A DNA stretch of 64,000 nt from Juglans regia (GCF_001411555.2 NC_049903.1:16101234-16165233), one strand, 5' to 3'; shown: positions 10,353 to 23,516, numbered from the stretch's first letter. Numbers and translations are program-made. The notes: generated by a model not told the origin, from the letters alone.

Positions 10353-12596
10353 TGTGACGCCCAGAGTCCTACGTATAGGGACGCGAGAATCGTGACATCG
10401 GGATGATGACAACATGGGTCACGCATCCCAACGAAATGTGCCCAAGTGTGTGCAACATGCAAAAGTGCACAACAAAAATCGCAGCGGATAATATAATAAG
10501 TCAACTAAGTACCAGAAATTTAAATACAAGTATCCAAAATAATTTACATTTAAAAAGTTATACAATCATCCCAAAATATTACGAAAGATAAATACATAAA
10601 AAAATAGGATAATAATTCTTGATACACGAGAGCAATCCCAGATCGCTCTTCCAACGGAGCCAAAGCCTAAGGCTCGTCATCCTCATTTGTATCAAAATCT
10701 GCGATACCATAAAACGGTACCACAGGTAAGTAATAATCCAAACAACCCTCGAGATAAAAACGCATTAAAAAATCCCAAAACCTTATTTTTCCCGAAAACG
10801 AGTACTTTTCCAACACACGCTAAAAATCCCATTTTTAGCCAAAACATATAATCCAACATTTTCCCAGAAAATGATTTACACAAAACTCAACAATTTATTG
10901 GACACTGTAGGCGGGTATTACAGGCTGGACTATACCACCATCCCTGCTTACCACCATCCCTACCGCGTGCACCGTAGGAGGGAATCACAGGCGGGACACA
11001 ACCACCATCCCTGCTTACCACCATCCCTACCGCGTGCACCGTAGGTGGGAATCACAGGCGGGACTCTACCACCATCACTGCTTACCACCATCCCTACAGT
11101 TCCTTTCCACACAATGAATACCTATCAGAGCACTATAGGCAGGAATCACAGGCGTGACACAACCACCATCCCTACTTACCACCATCCGTACCACGTGCAC
11201 CGTAGGCGGGAATCGCAGGCGGGACTCTATCACCTTCCCTGCTTACCACCATCCCTACAGTCTCTTTCCTTTTTTCTCAAACCAGTCAATCCAAACATTT
11301 CAAACATACTCAAAATCATTTCTCACATAAAAACCCCGTTTTCAAATAAATACATGAGCATGCATGCAATCATGCGAAAACCCAGTTTTCAGTTACAAAC
11401 ATGAACATGCGTGTAATTGCAATGAATACAACACGATAACAATATCCAACAATCAACAATGTCAACACAATCCAATCACACAAACAACTTCCTCCACTAA
11501 TCCATCCGACCCCCGTACTCCTCGGACTCAGTCCGGTAAAAACAATCAATAATTTAATACAGTGCAAGGAGTTAGTGCAAAAATACATTTAAATCACAAG
11601 AGTTCTTTGGAAAATACTTACAGCGCTATATAGCAATTTCCGGAGGATCACGGAAGGCAAGAAGCGGCAACACAGCAACAGAACAGTGTCAAATACACTG
11701 TGGCCGTGGGTCTCAAAAACCCACTTTTGAACGGGTGCAAACGAAGACCCGAAATTGATAGGGTAGGGCCTAGGGAGGTCGGTGAGGCTAGTGGTGGTGG
11801 TGGTTGGCCGTGGGTGGCGGCGTGGGCGGCGGTAGAAGACCAAAAATACCCAAATCGGAAATGTTGATGAATGTGCTTCACCGGTGACGGATCGGAGGTG
11901 TGGTTGGGTCCAATGGGTTGCCAAGAGGTCGAGGATGAAGTGGTGAGAAGATGGTGGCCAATGGTGGTGCGACGGTGGCGCAGCGGCGAAAAGAGTGCCT
12001 CGGCTTCAATGGGCTCGTGGTGGCTAACGGCAGCATGAATGAAGCTGAGGTTGGTGGGGTAAGGTCGCCGGCGGCTGGGGAAGCTAACGGGCTGGGCGGT
12101 GACGGTCACCGCCGGCTCACGGCGACGCTGGGTGGTGAAGAAGGAAGCGGACAAAAGAGAGTGAGAAAGGCTGGGTCGCGCGCGGGAGGGAGAGACCGAA
12201 GGAAGAAATGAGGAAAAAAAGAAAAGAAAGAAAAGAAAAGAAGGGGAAAGAAAAATGAAGGAAAAGAAATGAGGTCTAATCTTCATAACTTGGGTCACAA
12301 AAATGATCCAACGAAAATGATTTTAAAACCACAAGTTAAATAAAATAATTTAAACGCAATGGTAGAGTGAAATTAAAATAATTAAATCTCACAGTAATTA
12401 ATTTAGAATAAAGAGATTTTAAACGAATAACAATAGTTAATAATAAGAAAGCACTTCAAAATATAATTTTCACAAAATTAAAAAATCATAAAATAAACCC
12501 ACTAAAAATCCAACAATTTTAAAATAAGAGAATAAATTTTTTGAATAAATAAAAATAATCCTTCAGTAAAAATACACTAAAATACGAGGTGTTACA
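10353..12596 (-). mobile_element. Solo LTR, family A copy 1
   Basis: A 2244-bp unit that on the minus strand begins TGTAACACCTCGTATTTTAG and ends GGGCGTCACA. It is flanked by GGGGC and GGGGT, a five-base target duplication with one change. It matches, in inverted orientation, the units at 32850-34520 and 45613-47491. There is no internal retroviral sequence, so it arose by LTR-LTR recombination. The 216-codon frame across 11648-12298 lies inside it and is not a host gene. A minus-strand GC-rich leader ends in a splice-donor-like GCTGTAAGTATT (GT at 11621/11620). Confidence 0.8.
10900..11260. repeat. Minisatellite inside solo LTR A1
   Basis: About five imperfect units of 65-90 bp contain GCACCGTAGG, GGGAATCACAGGCGGGAC and CCACCATCCCTGCTTACC. 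The other two copies of this LTR have a different, shorter repetition at the matching place. Confidence 0.7.
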
Positions 12597-13631
12597 GGGG
12601 TTCAACGAACTCCACAAACAGAGCTTGTACCCGATTCAAAGTAGCCCTAGGAGGCTGTCTCTCAATAGTGGCAATACTACTAGAAGCTGAATCTGTGAGA
12701 GGATCACTAGGCTGTTATGGTGTAGTCTTCCACAAGTGCCCCTTGCTCTTGCTAAATGTGATCTTGTTAAGGGGCCGCATCTGTGGCAACCTCCACTCAG
12801 TCACAGACACTATAAACCCCTGATTAGAGTAGGAGGTTAGATATGAGCAGTGCAAATAGTAGACTACCTCCAGTGGAAAAACATGACTCCAATCGAATGC
12901 GGAGGAAGAAATACAATGCCAGATCAATGGTGTCCCCCTGTGCTATCTGCAGCAAAAATCTGGTTCAATCGATCTCGAAATCAGTCTTATGTTCTTTTGG
13001 ATCGATATTATAGCCAACAATCAAATTAAGCATTCTGAAAAATGCTATACAATTGGCTTGTCGGATCACATTGTTTCCATCATATGGAGGAGCCGAAGGG
13101 TCTCGCACTAGCTGACGCACCTGATCGTCTATCAGACCATCATCAGGTAGGTCCTCATCTTCACTACCATCCAAACTAGCATCCAACTCTACATTCGGGG
13201 CTAGCGTGGAGGATGCAGCCGATGTGTCGGAATCAGATGGTGCAGCCGCTGGTCCATGTGTAGCTGCTGCAGGATATGCATCGCCCCACAAGCAGGATGT
13301 CAAGGAACTCAGCAATAATGTGGGGAGAGAAATTAATACTCACTCCCCGGACTGATAAGGTGTAGAACAGATGATCAGCACTATCCTCCCTCATGGTACG
13401 GTAAAATTCACCGACCATCTCTGATTATGCAATCCCCCGCTATTGACAGATCGGTATCCATCCCCGCTCGGTGAAGATGGACTGTATGCTCCGCCCCTCC
13501 CATGAAAGATCGGAGAAGTCAGACAAAATGATCTCATGCTCGACAAGTATAGGCCTCATCTCCTGAGCATGAGCTGCTCCACTACTTTGGCTGGGCTAAT
13601 CTCTCGCATGTTTTCTTCCACTAGATGCCAT
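12597..13631 (-). pseudogene. Transposase_32-type (putative plant transposon protein) pseudogene, copy 3
   Basis: Read leftward from an ATG at 13631, this frame begins MASSGRKHARD and meets a stop at once. It then continues with RGWIPICQ, a further stop, MVGEFYRTM, LFYTLSVRGVSINFSPHIIAEFL and CIAFFRMLNLIVGYNIDPKEHKT. These parts match in order the intact 394-residue protein of CACTA copies 1 and 2 (RGWGNICTLRG, MVQEFYMGM, TVTVRGVSIEVSADVIGEHL, LLHFFRMLHLIVATNVDP). The family is the plant transposon protein domain often carried by CACTA and other elements; its role is unknown. Several stops and a shift near 13290 make it dead, and solo LTR A1 interrupts its 3' part. Confidence 0.7.
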
Positions 13632-13734
13632 TAGTATATTGTTTAACCACAAGGAAAGTAAGAATATAATTAACCATAATATTTAAATTATATTATTGAC
13701 GAATTATGCTATATTGAAATGAATTGAAATATTT

Positions 13735-13925
13735 AGTTCGAATGGAACATATTCTGTTCGAACTAGTAAAATCTATTCGAATTGATTGTTCTATTTATTC
13801 AAACTGGCAATCTTTGTTCATTCGATCAAATTTATTTTGTTCGAACTGAAATAATGTTGTTTGGCAACTGAGCGTTCGAACAGACTAGAGTTAGTTTGAA
13901 CGGGAACAAGCCAAACAACCATGGC
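13735..13925. repeat. Central TTCGAA repeats of CACTA copy 3 (part 1)
   Basis: Six or more GTTCGAA-like motifs lie between the start of the Transposase_32-type pseudogene and the solo LTR that begins at 13926. They correspond to the central palindrome array at 56190-56650 in copy 2. Confidence 0.6.
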
Positions 13926-16900
13926 TGTAACACCCGGGCCTAGCACCAAACCTATTTTTTTTTTTACATATTTTGAGTTAAGTATGTGAAAATTCCAGTT
14001 AAAAATTTTCAAGTACTATTTTATGGGCTGAGAAAATTTAAGGAAGGGCCCATTTATTTATTTTTATTATTTATTCATTCTTCTATATTATTTTTAAAAT
14101 GGACCATAAAGCCCAACTCCATGAGATTTTTCTCTTGACCCCACATCCCATGCACGTACTTCAGCTTCCCACTAGGGTTTTCAGCAGTGGTAGATATATC
14201 GTTACTTTGATCAAACAAACATATATATTTCTCCCGATTTTCTCTTCATTTGATTTTTAAAACTCCCCACCTCTACACGCCTCTTTCCTTTAGTCTTAAG
14301 CATGCACGTATCTAAGGTATTTATCCACTCCCTTGCACCTGCACGTCTCCTACAGCTCTAGGGTTTTCTTTTTACGTTCAATCACCTTTATATATATACA
14401 TACTTTCTACAAAACACCGAGCTATAGCACCATAACTCAGTTTCTTCACACCGTCCGAAAATCAGCCCAACGCCTCTACCACGCACATACGATTGTAGCA
14501 TGCTTACACTACGGCTCAACCTCCGTCAAACCCGTCCACCTACCCAGTACTGCACCTCCACATAGCTACCACCAGCCACCGCCCAGTTTTTGTCGTCCCA
14601 TAGCACCACCACCTCCACCTCATGGAAACCGCCTACCCAAGGCCTAGTGCACTACTCTATAGCCCTCCCTCTACCGTCAATGACCATTACCGAAGCCAAA
14701 TCCCCACTGTGCACCATGCAGTCCCCCAGCCACAGCCCAAAATGAAACCCAGTGTCACGTTCCGTGGCGCCGCTAAACCAGACCACCCAGTTGCATCATC
14801 GCCCCTCTCTCCACCATAAACGAGCAACACCAAAGCCCAAGCCCCACTGGACGCCACCATCCAATCAACCCTGCAAGCTTATACTCTGTTTTATCTATCC
14901 ATACTCAAGTCCTCCATTGAGCTCCCCTCCGCCGGCCTATCACTCTCCTTGTGCCCCGAATTTTTTTAGCCATGTTACATGATGGAACCCACTGCACGCA
15001 ACCCCGCCGCCACCGCACACCATCATCTCTCTCTGCCTCCCTTGCTCTCTGATCGGTGCAAAACTACAAGTGCATAGTATTATATTTTTATAGTAAAGTG
15101 ATGAGAAGAGTATCGTCCTTAGGAATTGGTAACTTACTTTTGACAAATACCGAAATTATATTAATCTCGACTTTATTTAGAAAGGTCACTAAGATTTTTG
15201 TAATTGAAAGTTAAATCAAAGAAAATAATTAAAGGAAAAGAAAGATATTGTTTGAAGATCAAATAAATGGGAAAGAAAACTTCTAGGAAATCGATTTCAC
15301 TTAATCCCTCACTATGCTTTACTCATCTAACTAATTGAATTTAATTCTCCCTGTTTGTTAGCAAATCTCCACAAACATCCAAAAGCCTCTTTCGATAGTC
15401 AATTGAAAATTATTCTTGTTCATCATTTTACACAAGAGTATGCAAATTAATAAAGCAAGAAAGGAATAAGACCAATGATTTTAATACTACATAGCTTCAT
15501 ACAGGTCGTTCGATCTCTATAATTACCTATGCCGAAATATCCAAGATCTATCCTATAATTCCCTCTTTCGATAGCAAATCACAAGATTAAAATCATCTAA
15601 TTAATGGCCAGTTAATTAGAAGCAATAAGTTCAGAATAAATCAAACAAACATAGAAGAAAATTACTTCAAATTAACATAGAAAAACAAGCATAGTTCGAA
15701 ACTAGATTACATCGCTTTCCTAGAATAAATAAAATTTAGCTCATGCTAAAAATTAAATTAAACATAAATGAATTCACCATAATTTTTCTGAGAGAAGAAT
15801 AGAAGAAAATGAACACTGAAAATGCTCCTCGCAGTCCGTAGTGTCGTCCCTCGCACGCCGCAGCATCTAAAACGAAAACCTCCTAAGAAATGCCCCTTTA
15901 AAAAAAAAAAACTCTGCAATTTCATGCTAATGATATGCTTAAATAGGGTAGGAAAGAAATCCTAATGTCTTCATATTTCTGCACACAAAATTGCCTAAAT
16001 TTTCAGATTCAACTTGGCAACCACTTGCTTTAGAATTTCAAATTTGGAAATCCATATTAGAGACACCTTTGTCACCCTTTAAGATATCTTTCCAACGCAT
16101 CAACAATTGCATCAATCCGATATTAGAGCAGAAAGTTATGATTAAAATACTAAAATATGCCCACGCTGTCTGCTAGCATATTTTGGACTCTAATCCGAAT
16201 TACTTTCAAACCCCATCATTATCCTTATTTGAAGAGTCCTACACTCATTGAAAGTTCTTAAGTTGTTCCAACATCATACCCACTTGAAAGTCCTTTCAAT
16301 TCGAATGGGTTTGGACTTACTCTTTTATAAACTCTGAAATTAAACATAAAAATCTGCTCAGGAGTATCCCAAGTAAATAGAATCTCAATTTAAGAATACA
16401 CATTAATTCCAATGATTTCTATTAACATTTTAGCATTTTAGTCCAATAATAAGGTATTTAGATTAAAGTTTAAAGTTGAATGACAAAATATAAGAAATTA
16501 TGCCAGTTATCACTCTCCCTCCTGCTCATCCCTCTCTGCCTCTCTCGCTCTCGCTGCCCAACGTAGGCAGCTTTGCCACCGCGCTCCCTTCCCAGCTCGA
16601 CAATCACACCACCACGTTCTTCCAGCCTAGCCGTCACACGTGACCCTAACTTCTCCTGGTGTTAGTCCCTGCTGTCGCTACCTTTGTTATTTTTGTGTTT
16701 TTCTTTCCGTTCACTGCTAGTTTTCTCTTAAGGACTGTGTATATATATATATATGTAAATTGTATTGTTTTTTTAGAAGTGTATATATATATATAAACAT
16801 ATATATATGTATGTAAATTGTTAACCTAATATTTGAGTACTATTACCTGTGTATGTGTCAGATGTATGTTTTCGGATGAGTGGTCTTTCGGGGTTTATCT

Positions 16901-18408
16901 TTAAATGGGTTTTGCCTTAAGACTCATAAAATATTATATTTGTGTAATTAATATTTTAATAATATTATTAACTAAAGGAAGTAAATCTATTTTTAAGAGA
17001 GGAGTTTCTTCATGACGTATTTTATAAGATTTTTAAAGTAGTCAAAGTATTCTATTAATTTATAATAAGTTGGTGTTTTACATATTTTAAATATTATTTT
17101 TTTATTGAGTTCCATAATTATATTAATACTTGTTCGACTAAATTTCTTATTCGGTACGAATTCAATTAAGTGGATATTGATGGTTTTAGAAAATGATAGT
17201 ATTTTAGGAATTATGACAATTTTAGCTTTTGAGGATTTAAAATAGGTTCTTTTAGCATTTTAGGTTTAAATATCGAAATACGTGGTTCATTAGAAATTTA
17301 CGAGAATGACATGATTATTGTAAAGGTGAAGCTTAAATATTGTTCAACATTTTGAGGAAAATTTCAAAAAAGCTAAGAAATCCAGGTAAGTGGGATTCCT
17401 ATGCTAAACTTTGCATTAAAATAAAATGAGCTGAGGTTGATTTTTGGAAAAATATACATATTTGGTTATGAAAATAAATTTGAACTACCTCAGATATTTT
17501 TTTTTGCATTACTCATGAGATTTTGTTTAAGAAGAAAGTATTTTCTGTCATGACTGGTGTAGATATGAGTTTATTTTTTACATTTTGTTTTGTTCTGAAG
17601 ATTTTCTGTACTCTGATATGATTTGATGTGATTTCTGAAAACCTCTGGCATAACATTCTGTTTCTGTTTCTATTTATGTTCCATTCTGATCTTACCACAG
17701 GTGTAATACTGTGGCCTCTATTTGGGTTGGTATCAACTTTTATGTTTTTTGTGCACCCACTTTGGAAACAGAGTGGTTTTCTGCGTAGTCTTTCCTATGT
17801 ACACACTCGGGTCTCCGAGAATGAATAAGGGAAATATTCACATTTTGTTTCTGCTCGGTTAGCTATTAGGGTTTACACAACCCTACCACGGGGGTTAAAC
17901 ATAATATTTGTTCTTATACGATAAGATAAGATGTGATGTTTCAGTTTATGCTATGCCAAAGGGATTTTGATTATGAATATTTTTGAACTTTCACTCTGAT
18001 ATTTTGATAACATATTCTAACGCTGCATTTTGAAAACAATATTCTGATTCTGCAATCTGAAAGAAAATATTTTGTTCTACATTCTTAACTCTGTAAATGC
18101 TCATGTTTATACACTAGTATATGTCTTCTGCTTACTGAGTTGTTGATAACTCACCCCTTATCTCCATATATTTTTCAGATGATTTTGAATAGTCCAGCTA
18201 AGGATCAAGATTATGGAGCATCGGTGAGATAATTATTTAAGTATAGTGGATTACTCATAGAAGATTTTTGAGAAATGATGGATTTTAATAAGAGATTTTG
18301 TAGTATTCTGATGACTTTATATTTTTTAGTTTGTAAATATATTGATGAATTGTGAGTTTTAAGTTATAGGGAGTAACTCTTCGATCCTTGCGGGACTGGG
18401 GCGTTACA
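13926..18408 (+). mobile_element. Solo LTR, family B copy 1 (with a nested solo LTR)
   Basis: The unit begins TGTAACACCCGGGCC and ends GGGGCGTTACA, flanked by ATGGC and ATTGC (4 of 5 bases equal). After removal of the nested element at 15050-16512 the LTR is about 3.0 kb. It matches the inverted unit at 23770-26654; for example, the block TGAGTTGTTGATAACTCA with a CTCCATATATTTTTCAGAT follow-on is present in both. There is no pol sequence. It sits in the presumed 5'-UTR intron of the Transposase_32-type pseudogene. Confidence 0.75.
15050..16512 (-). mobile_element. Nested solo LTR (third family)
   Basis: A 1463-bp unit with TG...CA ends (TGATCGGTGC to AGTTATCA on the plus strand; probably minus-oriented as TGATAACTGGCATAA). 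It has a perfect five-base target duplication CTCTC on both sides (15045-15049, 16513-16517). It has no coding capacity. It is inserted into solo LTR B1, and the host LTR sequence resumes without loss. Confidence 0.85.
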
Positions 18409-18635
18409 ATTGCTGAGTCGACTCAAACCTGAACTTAAAAAGCCAGTCTAGATGTTATCTTTTGTTTTAATCGGTATAAATGATTAAGGAGTGAAGCCCA
18501 ATCATTTCTACCAATTATTTTGATGTTATTTCTATTGAATACACCAAAATGGGAGATTTCGGATTCGAAATCCATACCCCCCAAACACAATCCATTCAAA
18601 CATAAAACCAAACAATAGATGTGGAGACTTGATCA

Positions 18636-18745
18636 ATACCTCTTAGAAGTTCAAATGTGGGGTTGCTAGGCCGGTTGAGTGGCGGTTTTCGCAGCAGAGA
18701 TAAGGGGCGAAATCGTTGCTCTCGACGGCTGCTGGTTCGAACTGG
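18636..18745 (-). other. Presumed 5'-UTR exon of the copy-3 Transposase_32-type gene
   Basis: On the minus strand this GC-rich stretch ends CTTCTAAGAG followed by GTATTG, a donor-like site. It occupies the same place as the GC-rich leader exon ending AAAAG|GTAGGC at 55920 in CACTA copy 2. GTTCGAAC repeats lie just upstream of it. Confidence 0.4.
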
Positions 18746-19019
18746 AGATTTTTGTTTCATTGTATTCAATCTATAATACCGTGGCGTCTCGTTCGAACTG
18801 GATAAATATCCATTCAAATGGTTATTATACTAATATATTTCTAATTATATTAGTAATAGTAATATATAATAATACTAATATTACAAAGTATAAAAGTATA
18901 AAAATAAAACTAATAATAGTATTATAATACTTTTATTTAATATATTTATTATATTATTTGTAAATATATTTATTCTATTATACCAAGTACATACTAAGTA
19001 CTTCGTATAATTACAATGG

Positions 19020-19305
19020 CTTAATTATATAGTTACTATATATAAGTTATTATAACTATACAAGTTAATATAATTAATATATATATATAATACTTATTAG
19101 TTATATAGCTACTATAGTGTGAGTATTATACAATTACTATATAGCTAATGCTATAGATATTATAAGTTATGATAACCATATAAGTCAATATAATTAATAT
19201 ATATATAGTACTTATTACTATATATAGCTACTATTGTGTAAGTATTATATAGTTACTATATAGCTAATGCTGTAGCTATTATAAGTTATGATAACTATAC
19301 TTATT
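19020..19305. repeat. AT-rich tandem repeat, about 118-bp unit
   Basis: About 2.5 copies of a unit containing TATAGTTACTATATAGCTAATGC, AAGTTATGATAAC and ATATAATTAATATATATATA blocks (each named as a landmark). The wider interval 18810-19590 is almost pure A/T and holds no gene. Confidence 0.7.
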
Positions 19306-19589
19306 ATACTTTATATAACAAGGTAGCAAGTTATATAATATATAGTGCAAAATTAGAAGTAACTATATGTATTACATATAGTGACTATATATATTAATAA
19401 GTTATGATAATTATACTCATATAAATTATACAATAATATAATACTAACTCTGTTATCAGTACTATATATTAGTAGGGACTATATATTAATAATTAGTATA
19501 TAGGAAATTATTATATTAAAATATTTTATACAATAGATTATTAAAATAATAGGAAATTACTTATAAGTATAATAATACTATTATTAGTT

Positions 19590-19905
19590 CGAACCCAATA
19601 ATGTCTCGTTCGAACTGATTTATCTCATGGAATGTGTTTGGAGGAAAACTTCTCGCCAAATACTCTGAATGTTAGTTTATTGGAACATAAAAATTCCTCA
19701 TTCGAATGTGCTAGTCGAATTCTGTTACAAAAATACCCTTTGAGCTTCTCTACATTTGAAAAATATGCAAAAGAATATTCTGATTTGTTAGTTCGAACGA
19801 TAATATTACACATTCGAACATGAATTAAATCGTGGCAAATTTGGCGCATATTCGAAATTTTCGTGTTCGAATGCATAAATGTCCAGTTCGAACGGGACTT
19901 CACAA
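19590..19905. repeat. TTCGAA repeats of CACTA copy 3 (part 2)
   Basis: GTTCGAAC, ATTCGAA and related motifs recur about every 30-40 bp (19589, 19609, 19702, 19792, 19812, 19851, 19866, 19888). They lie between the leader exon and the rightward transposase genes. Confidence 0.6.
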
Positions 19906-20639
19906 ATTCAAATACCTCAACTTCTAGTTCATTTTCACAATAGACTTGGATTTCTTTGGAGGCAGAGCATGGCAGGCGATTTTGTGTGTGTGAGAGAGTG
20001 TTGCAGAGAGAGGAAGAGGAACAGACTTAGTGAGAGAGAATGGATTCTTGAGAGATAGTAGAGGTTTCCAAGAGGTATTGTTTTTTTTTTTTTTTTTTGT
20101 ATTTCGAGTTTCATTAATGTTAGCTTATTGCACATGATTTATGGTTTACTCATAATGTGTTTTATGCTTATGTAGGTATTGTGGATCCATATTTTGTTTG
20201 GATTACTTAAATTTGAGGTAATATTTATAATTTTTAGATTTTTGATAATTTATAGTTTTTAATTAATTATGTTAAGATTTTTGTATATTTGTATTTGTGA
20301 AATCCCATTTAAAATGGGTCGTCAACCAATATACATCTTATGAGATAGTGTTTGTAAAAATCGTGTTTTGTAGCAAATGTTTTGTCTCTGTTTCATGTCT
20401 GGAATCTGGGCTTGTCCCGTTCGAACACTATAATGTTAGATCAAACAGGATCCTATCCGACCAGAATCTTGTTCGAACATAATCATGTTTGAACAGACTA
20501 ATAAGATTTTAAGTGCAAGATTTTACTTAAAAGACTAATAAGATATGTAAAAATTATACTTAAAATATAAAATAATATATATAATATAATTACAAAATAT
20601 TTTGCACTTAACTTAAAATGGAAACTTAAAATATTTTGA

Positions 20640-21154
20640 CTTCTACGAAATTGTGGAAGATATCATAGCGTTAAAGTATGTAGGGGATATATGGTCTGGT
20701 TGTTTAAATGTAATTGGTGGGATGTCTCAAATCCTAGGTTGGGAGTGCATAATGATGATTATTTTGTAGTATCAATACATCTCGCACATTGCATGAGAAC
20801 GATCATTTCGTTCTCGCTTGCCAAGTAAATCAATTTTTTTATTTAGATGTTCCAGAGTACAGAAACCCATGGCAGGTAGTGGACAAGTTTGCACCAAAAA
20901 ATGTATATGATTGCATTCCAGAAGCAAACAAACCATATGAAGAAGTTGATAGTCCAGCAAATGTAAAAACATATCAAGAAAACAAAGTAGATATCAATGT
21001 ATTTGTTCATCTAAGCCAATATGATATGGTCCCATTGCACAGAGAAGATGTTCAACCCGAACTAATTGAGGGTGAAATATCGGAAGAAGATGAATCAACT
21101 GAAGTGTCTAATGAGGATGAGGATGATTGGTCCAGCAAAACGGATAGGGAATGA
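20640..21154 (+). pseudogene. CACTA TNP2 C-terminal remnant (DUF4216-like)
   Basis: The frame at 20789-21154 reads FVLACQVNQFFYLDVPEYRNPWQVV, then PKNVYDCIPE, then VFVHLSQYDMVPLHREDV, and ends in an acidic tail with a stop at 21152-21154. This is the DUF4216 region found at the C-terminus of CACTA TNP2 transposases. The catalytic Transposase_21 part and DUF4218 are missing. In CACTA copy 2 the matching part lies at 54579-55090 on the minus strand. Confidence 0.7.
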
Positions 21155-21242
21155 ATTTCAAACATTAATTTTTGTAAGTATTATTCTTATAAATATCTGT
21201 AATGTTTGTTTGAATATTTATTTGTTACAATTTCAAATAAAT

Positions 21243-22790
21243 ATGCCTCTCAAACGCAAAGTAACATGTGTGCCATCTTCATCCATTATTGACTCTCCGT
21301 ATGGTTCATCTATCATGAATAGTGAGCCAATATCACCAGATCCAGAACAAGGTATTTTATCAAATTAAATATAACTTTTTATGCTTAATTTAAGTAATAT
21401 ATCTATAAAATAAAACAATTTAATTAAAATGTTATGATTTAATTACAATATATATAGTTGTTGTAAGCAAGCGCCGAGGTAGAGGCACTACGAGGAGTGT
21501 CTGCATAGAGAAAGTAAGGAAAATGGGTAAAATCAACGTTGATATTCCTGATGATCACACCGGTGGCTCCGGAGATTCGGCAACGTATCTTGCTTCTTAA
21601 GGTGGTACACTTACTCGCACGTATGCACCGATTGTTACATCTTCTTAGTCCAAAGTTTTCCAAGATGTGAAAGACCACATCAAAAAGTGTTGCTTGGTAA
21701 TAAGCTACATCTCAAGCAACTAAGTATATAACATGCATGTTACTTTCATGTTACTTTGATTTATATTAATTGTTTATCATTTTTGAAAGGATGAGTTTGA
21801 GTTTAATTTTGGCCGACGAGAGAATTGATTAACGGTTGAGGAACTAATGTCAAATGCATTTCGGAAGTACAAAGGTTGATGCCATGCACATCATAAGAAA
21901 TTCAGCATTACAATAGAGGTACGCCAAAATTCATTCCAAGCAATTTCACCAAACAAATGGGAGAAGGTTTGTGATATGTTTGAAAATCTTGTTTATCAGG
22001 TAATTTTGGTGCTATCTTTTTTTAATAGTATATGATAGATCTATTAAACATACTAATATTTTTTTTAGTAGCGGAATACTATGAACAAAAGAAATAGATC
22101 AAATTTAAAGATAAACCATCATGTGGGTTTTCAATCTTTTCATCGTTTGTCTAACAAAATGTAAGTTATTTTAATCCCCTTTAAATATTAACATATAATA
22201 TAATTTTCTTATTTAAGTTCTAATATAAATTTTTCTTTTGCAGAAAAAAGAAAGTTCCGCTGACTATGATCTGACCCAATTGTATGCTAAAGCACATAAA
22301 AATCGTGATGGTATTTGGACCAATCTTGAAGCAGAGACAAATTATGTAAATTTAAGTTTCTTTAATTCAATTGTCACATAATATTTCTATTACTTATATT
22401 AACTTTAATGTTTTTGTTTTTGTAGGACAAGATGATATCTCTTAAGGAAACTGTTGTGGATCCATCTGATGCATCATCTGTCAACGATACTCAAATCATT
22501 TCTCAAGTTCTTGGATCACATTCTGGATATTTGAGGCGCTTAGTACGTTGCATGAAAGCATCCTTAATATCATCATCCTCTTCTTGAGCCAGATCGAATG
22601 ACGACAACACTGAGGAATTGGAGGAAGCAACACTTGAGATAGAACGATTGAGGTCCAATGAAAAAGAGGTGTTGACCCGATTGCATCACGCAAAGGATCT
22701 TGAGGTGAGATTAGAAGAGAGGATGCAATTGAATAATAAAAAAATATTTGAATAGTTTCACTCATTGATGTCCCAAAGCTCTATGCCACC
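21243..22790 (+). pseudogene. Transposase_24-type (Ptta/En/Spm) pseudogene, copy 3
   Basis: Exon-like pieces follow the six-exon order of the intact gene in CACTA copy 1. They are: MPLKRKVTCVPSS (21243-21351); RRGRGTTRSVCIEKVRKMGK with a GGSGDSA block (about 21461-21690); DEFEFNFGRREN (about 21790-22000); RNRSNLKINHHVGFQSFHRL (about 22080-22160); LTQLYAKAHKNRDGIWT (about 22245-22345); and a Ser/Glu-rich coiled-coil exon (about 22426-22790). In-frame stops occur in at least four of them. The family is the small DNA-binding partner type of CACTA elements. Confidence 0.7.
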
Positions 22791-22929
22791 ACCATAGTCT
22801 TAAAATTTATTTTTTCTTTAATTGCAGTTATATTATGATGTTCCAAAATATTTGAACAATTGATATTTGAGTTACAAATTGTGTAATATTAGTATGGTAT
22901 TTTTAATTAAATTATGATCTGTATGATTA

Positions 22930-23300
22930 ATACCGTTTGAACGGTAAATAACCAGGTCGAACGATAAATTATCATTTATAACTCCAATCGAACAAAAACA
23001 GACCATTCAAACGACAACCGAGAAATACAGACACTCGAATAATATTAATATACAAAATCCCGTTCGAACGGATATAATTCCCGAAAATAAAATTTATGTT
23101 CGAACAGACATAATTTATCTTCGAACACAAGTCATTTGAAAAATTTATTAGTTCGAACTCATAAAATCTGTTTGACCACTCCATTGGTTCAAACAGGATC
23201 AAATATGGTCATTAGTTTGAATGAATATTTCGTATTGTTCGAATGGAGAAATATTTCATTCGAACAATGAATTGAGACAAAATCGGTTCGTCTAAAAAGA
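22930..23300. repeat. Right subterminal TTCGAA repeats of CACTA copy 3
   Basis: Around fifteen GTTCGAAC-like motifs in both orientations. Further out (23310-23510) are GAGACAAAAT/TTTCGTCTC blocks, which in this copy replace the GTGACGGT blocks of copies 1 and 2. Confidence 0.65.
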
Positions 23301-23516
23301 AGTTTCGTTCAAATGGTTTCGATTGGTCCACATAATTTCGTCTCTAAAAATGATTTTTTTAGACCAAATTTGATTTTCATCTCCAAAAACTTTTTGAGAC
23401 GGTCTTTCCAAGACAAAATAGAGACAAATTTTTTCATCTATAAATATAATTTGGGACGAAATTTGGGGTTTCTGAGACAAAATTGTTTGTCTAAAAAAAC
23501 CCAATCTCTTGTAGTT

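Larger units (their letters stand above)
9585..23516. mobile_element. CACTA (En/Spm) transposon copy 3, old and heavily nested
   Basis: The left end reads CACCATAAAAGATTT and the right end, on the other strand, AACTACAAGAGATTGGG. They are decayed CACTA-type inverted repeats and are followed inward by ACAAA/GAGACAAAAT blocks. GTTCGAA repeats lie inside both ends (9710-9860, 22930-23300) and around the centre (13735-13925, 18720-18810, 19590-19900). The gene order equals that of CACTA copy 2: a leftward Transposase_32-type gene and a rightward DUF4216 plus Transposase_24-type gene. Without the inserted solo LTRs (10353-12596; 13926-18408) the element is about 7.2 kb. Both genes are pseudogenes. 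The flanking three bases do not match, consistent with age or flank loss. Confidence 0.7.

Noticed and set aside
11648..12298. 216-codon minus-strand frame rich in Ser/His/Pro
   Set aside because: It lies wholly in the GC/CT-rich leader of solo LTR A1. The other copies of this LTR have different frames at the matching place.
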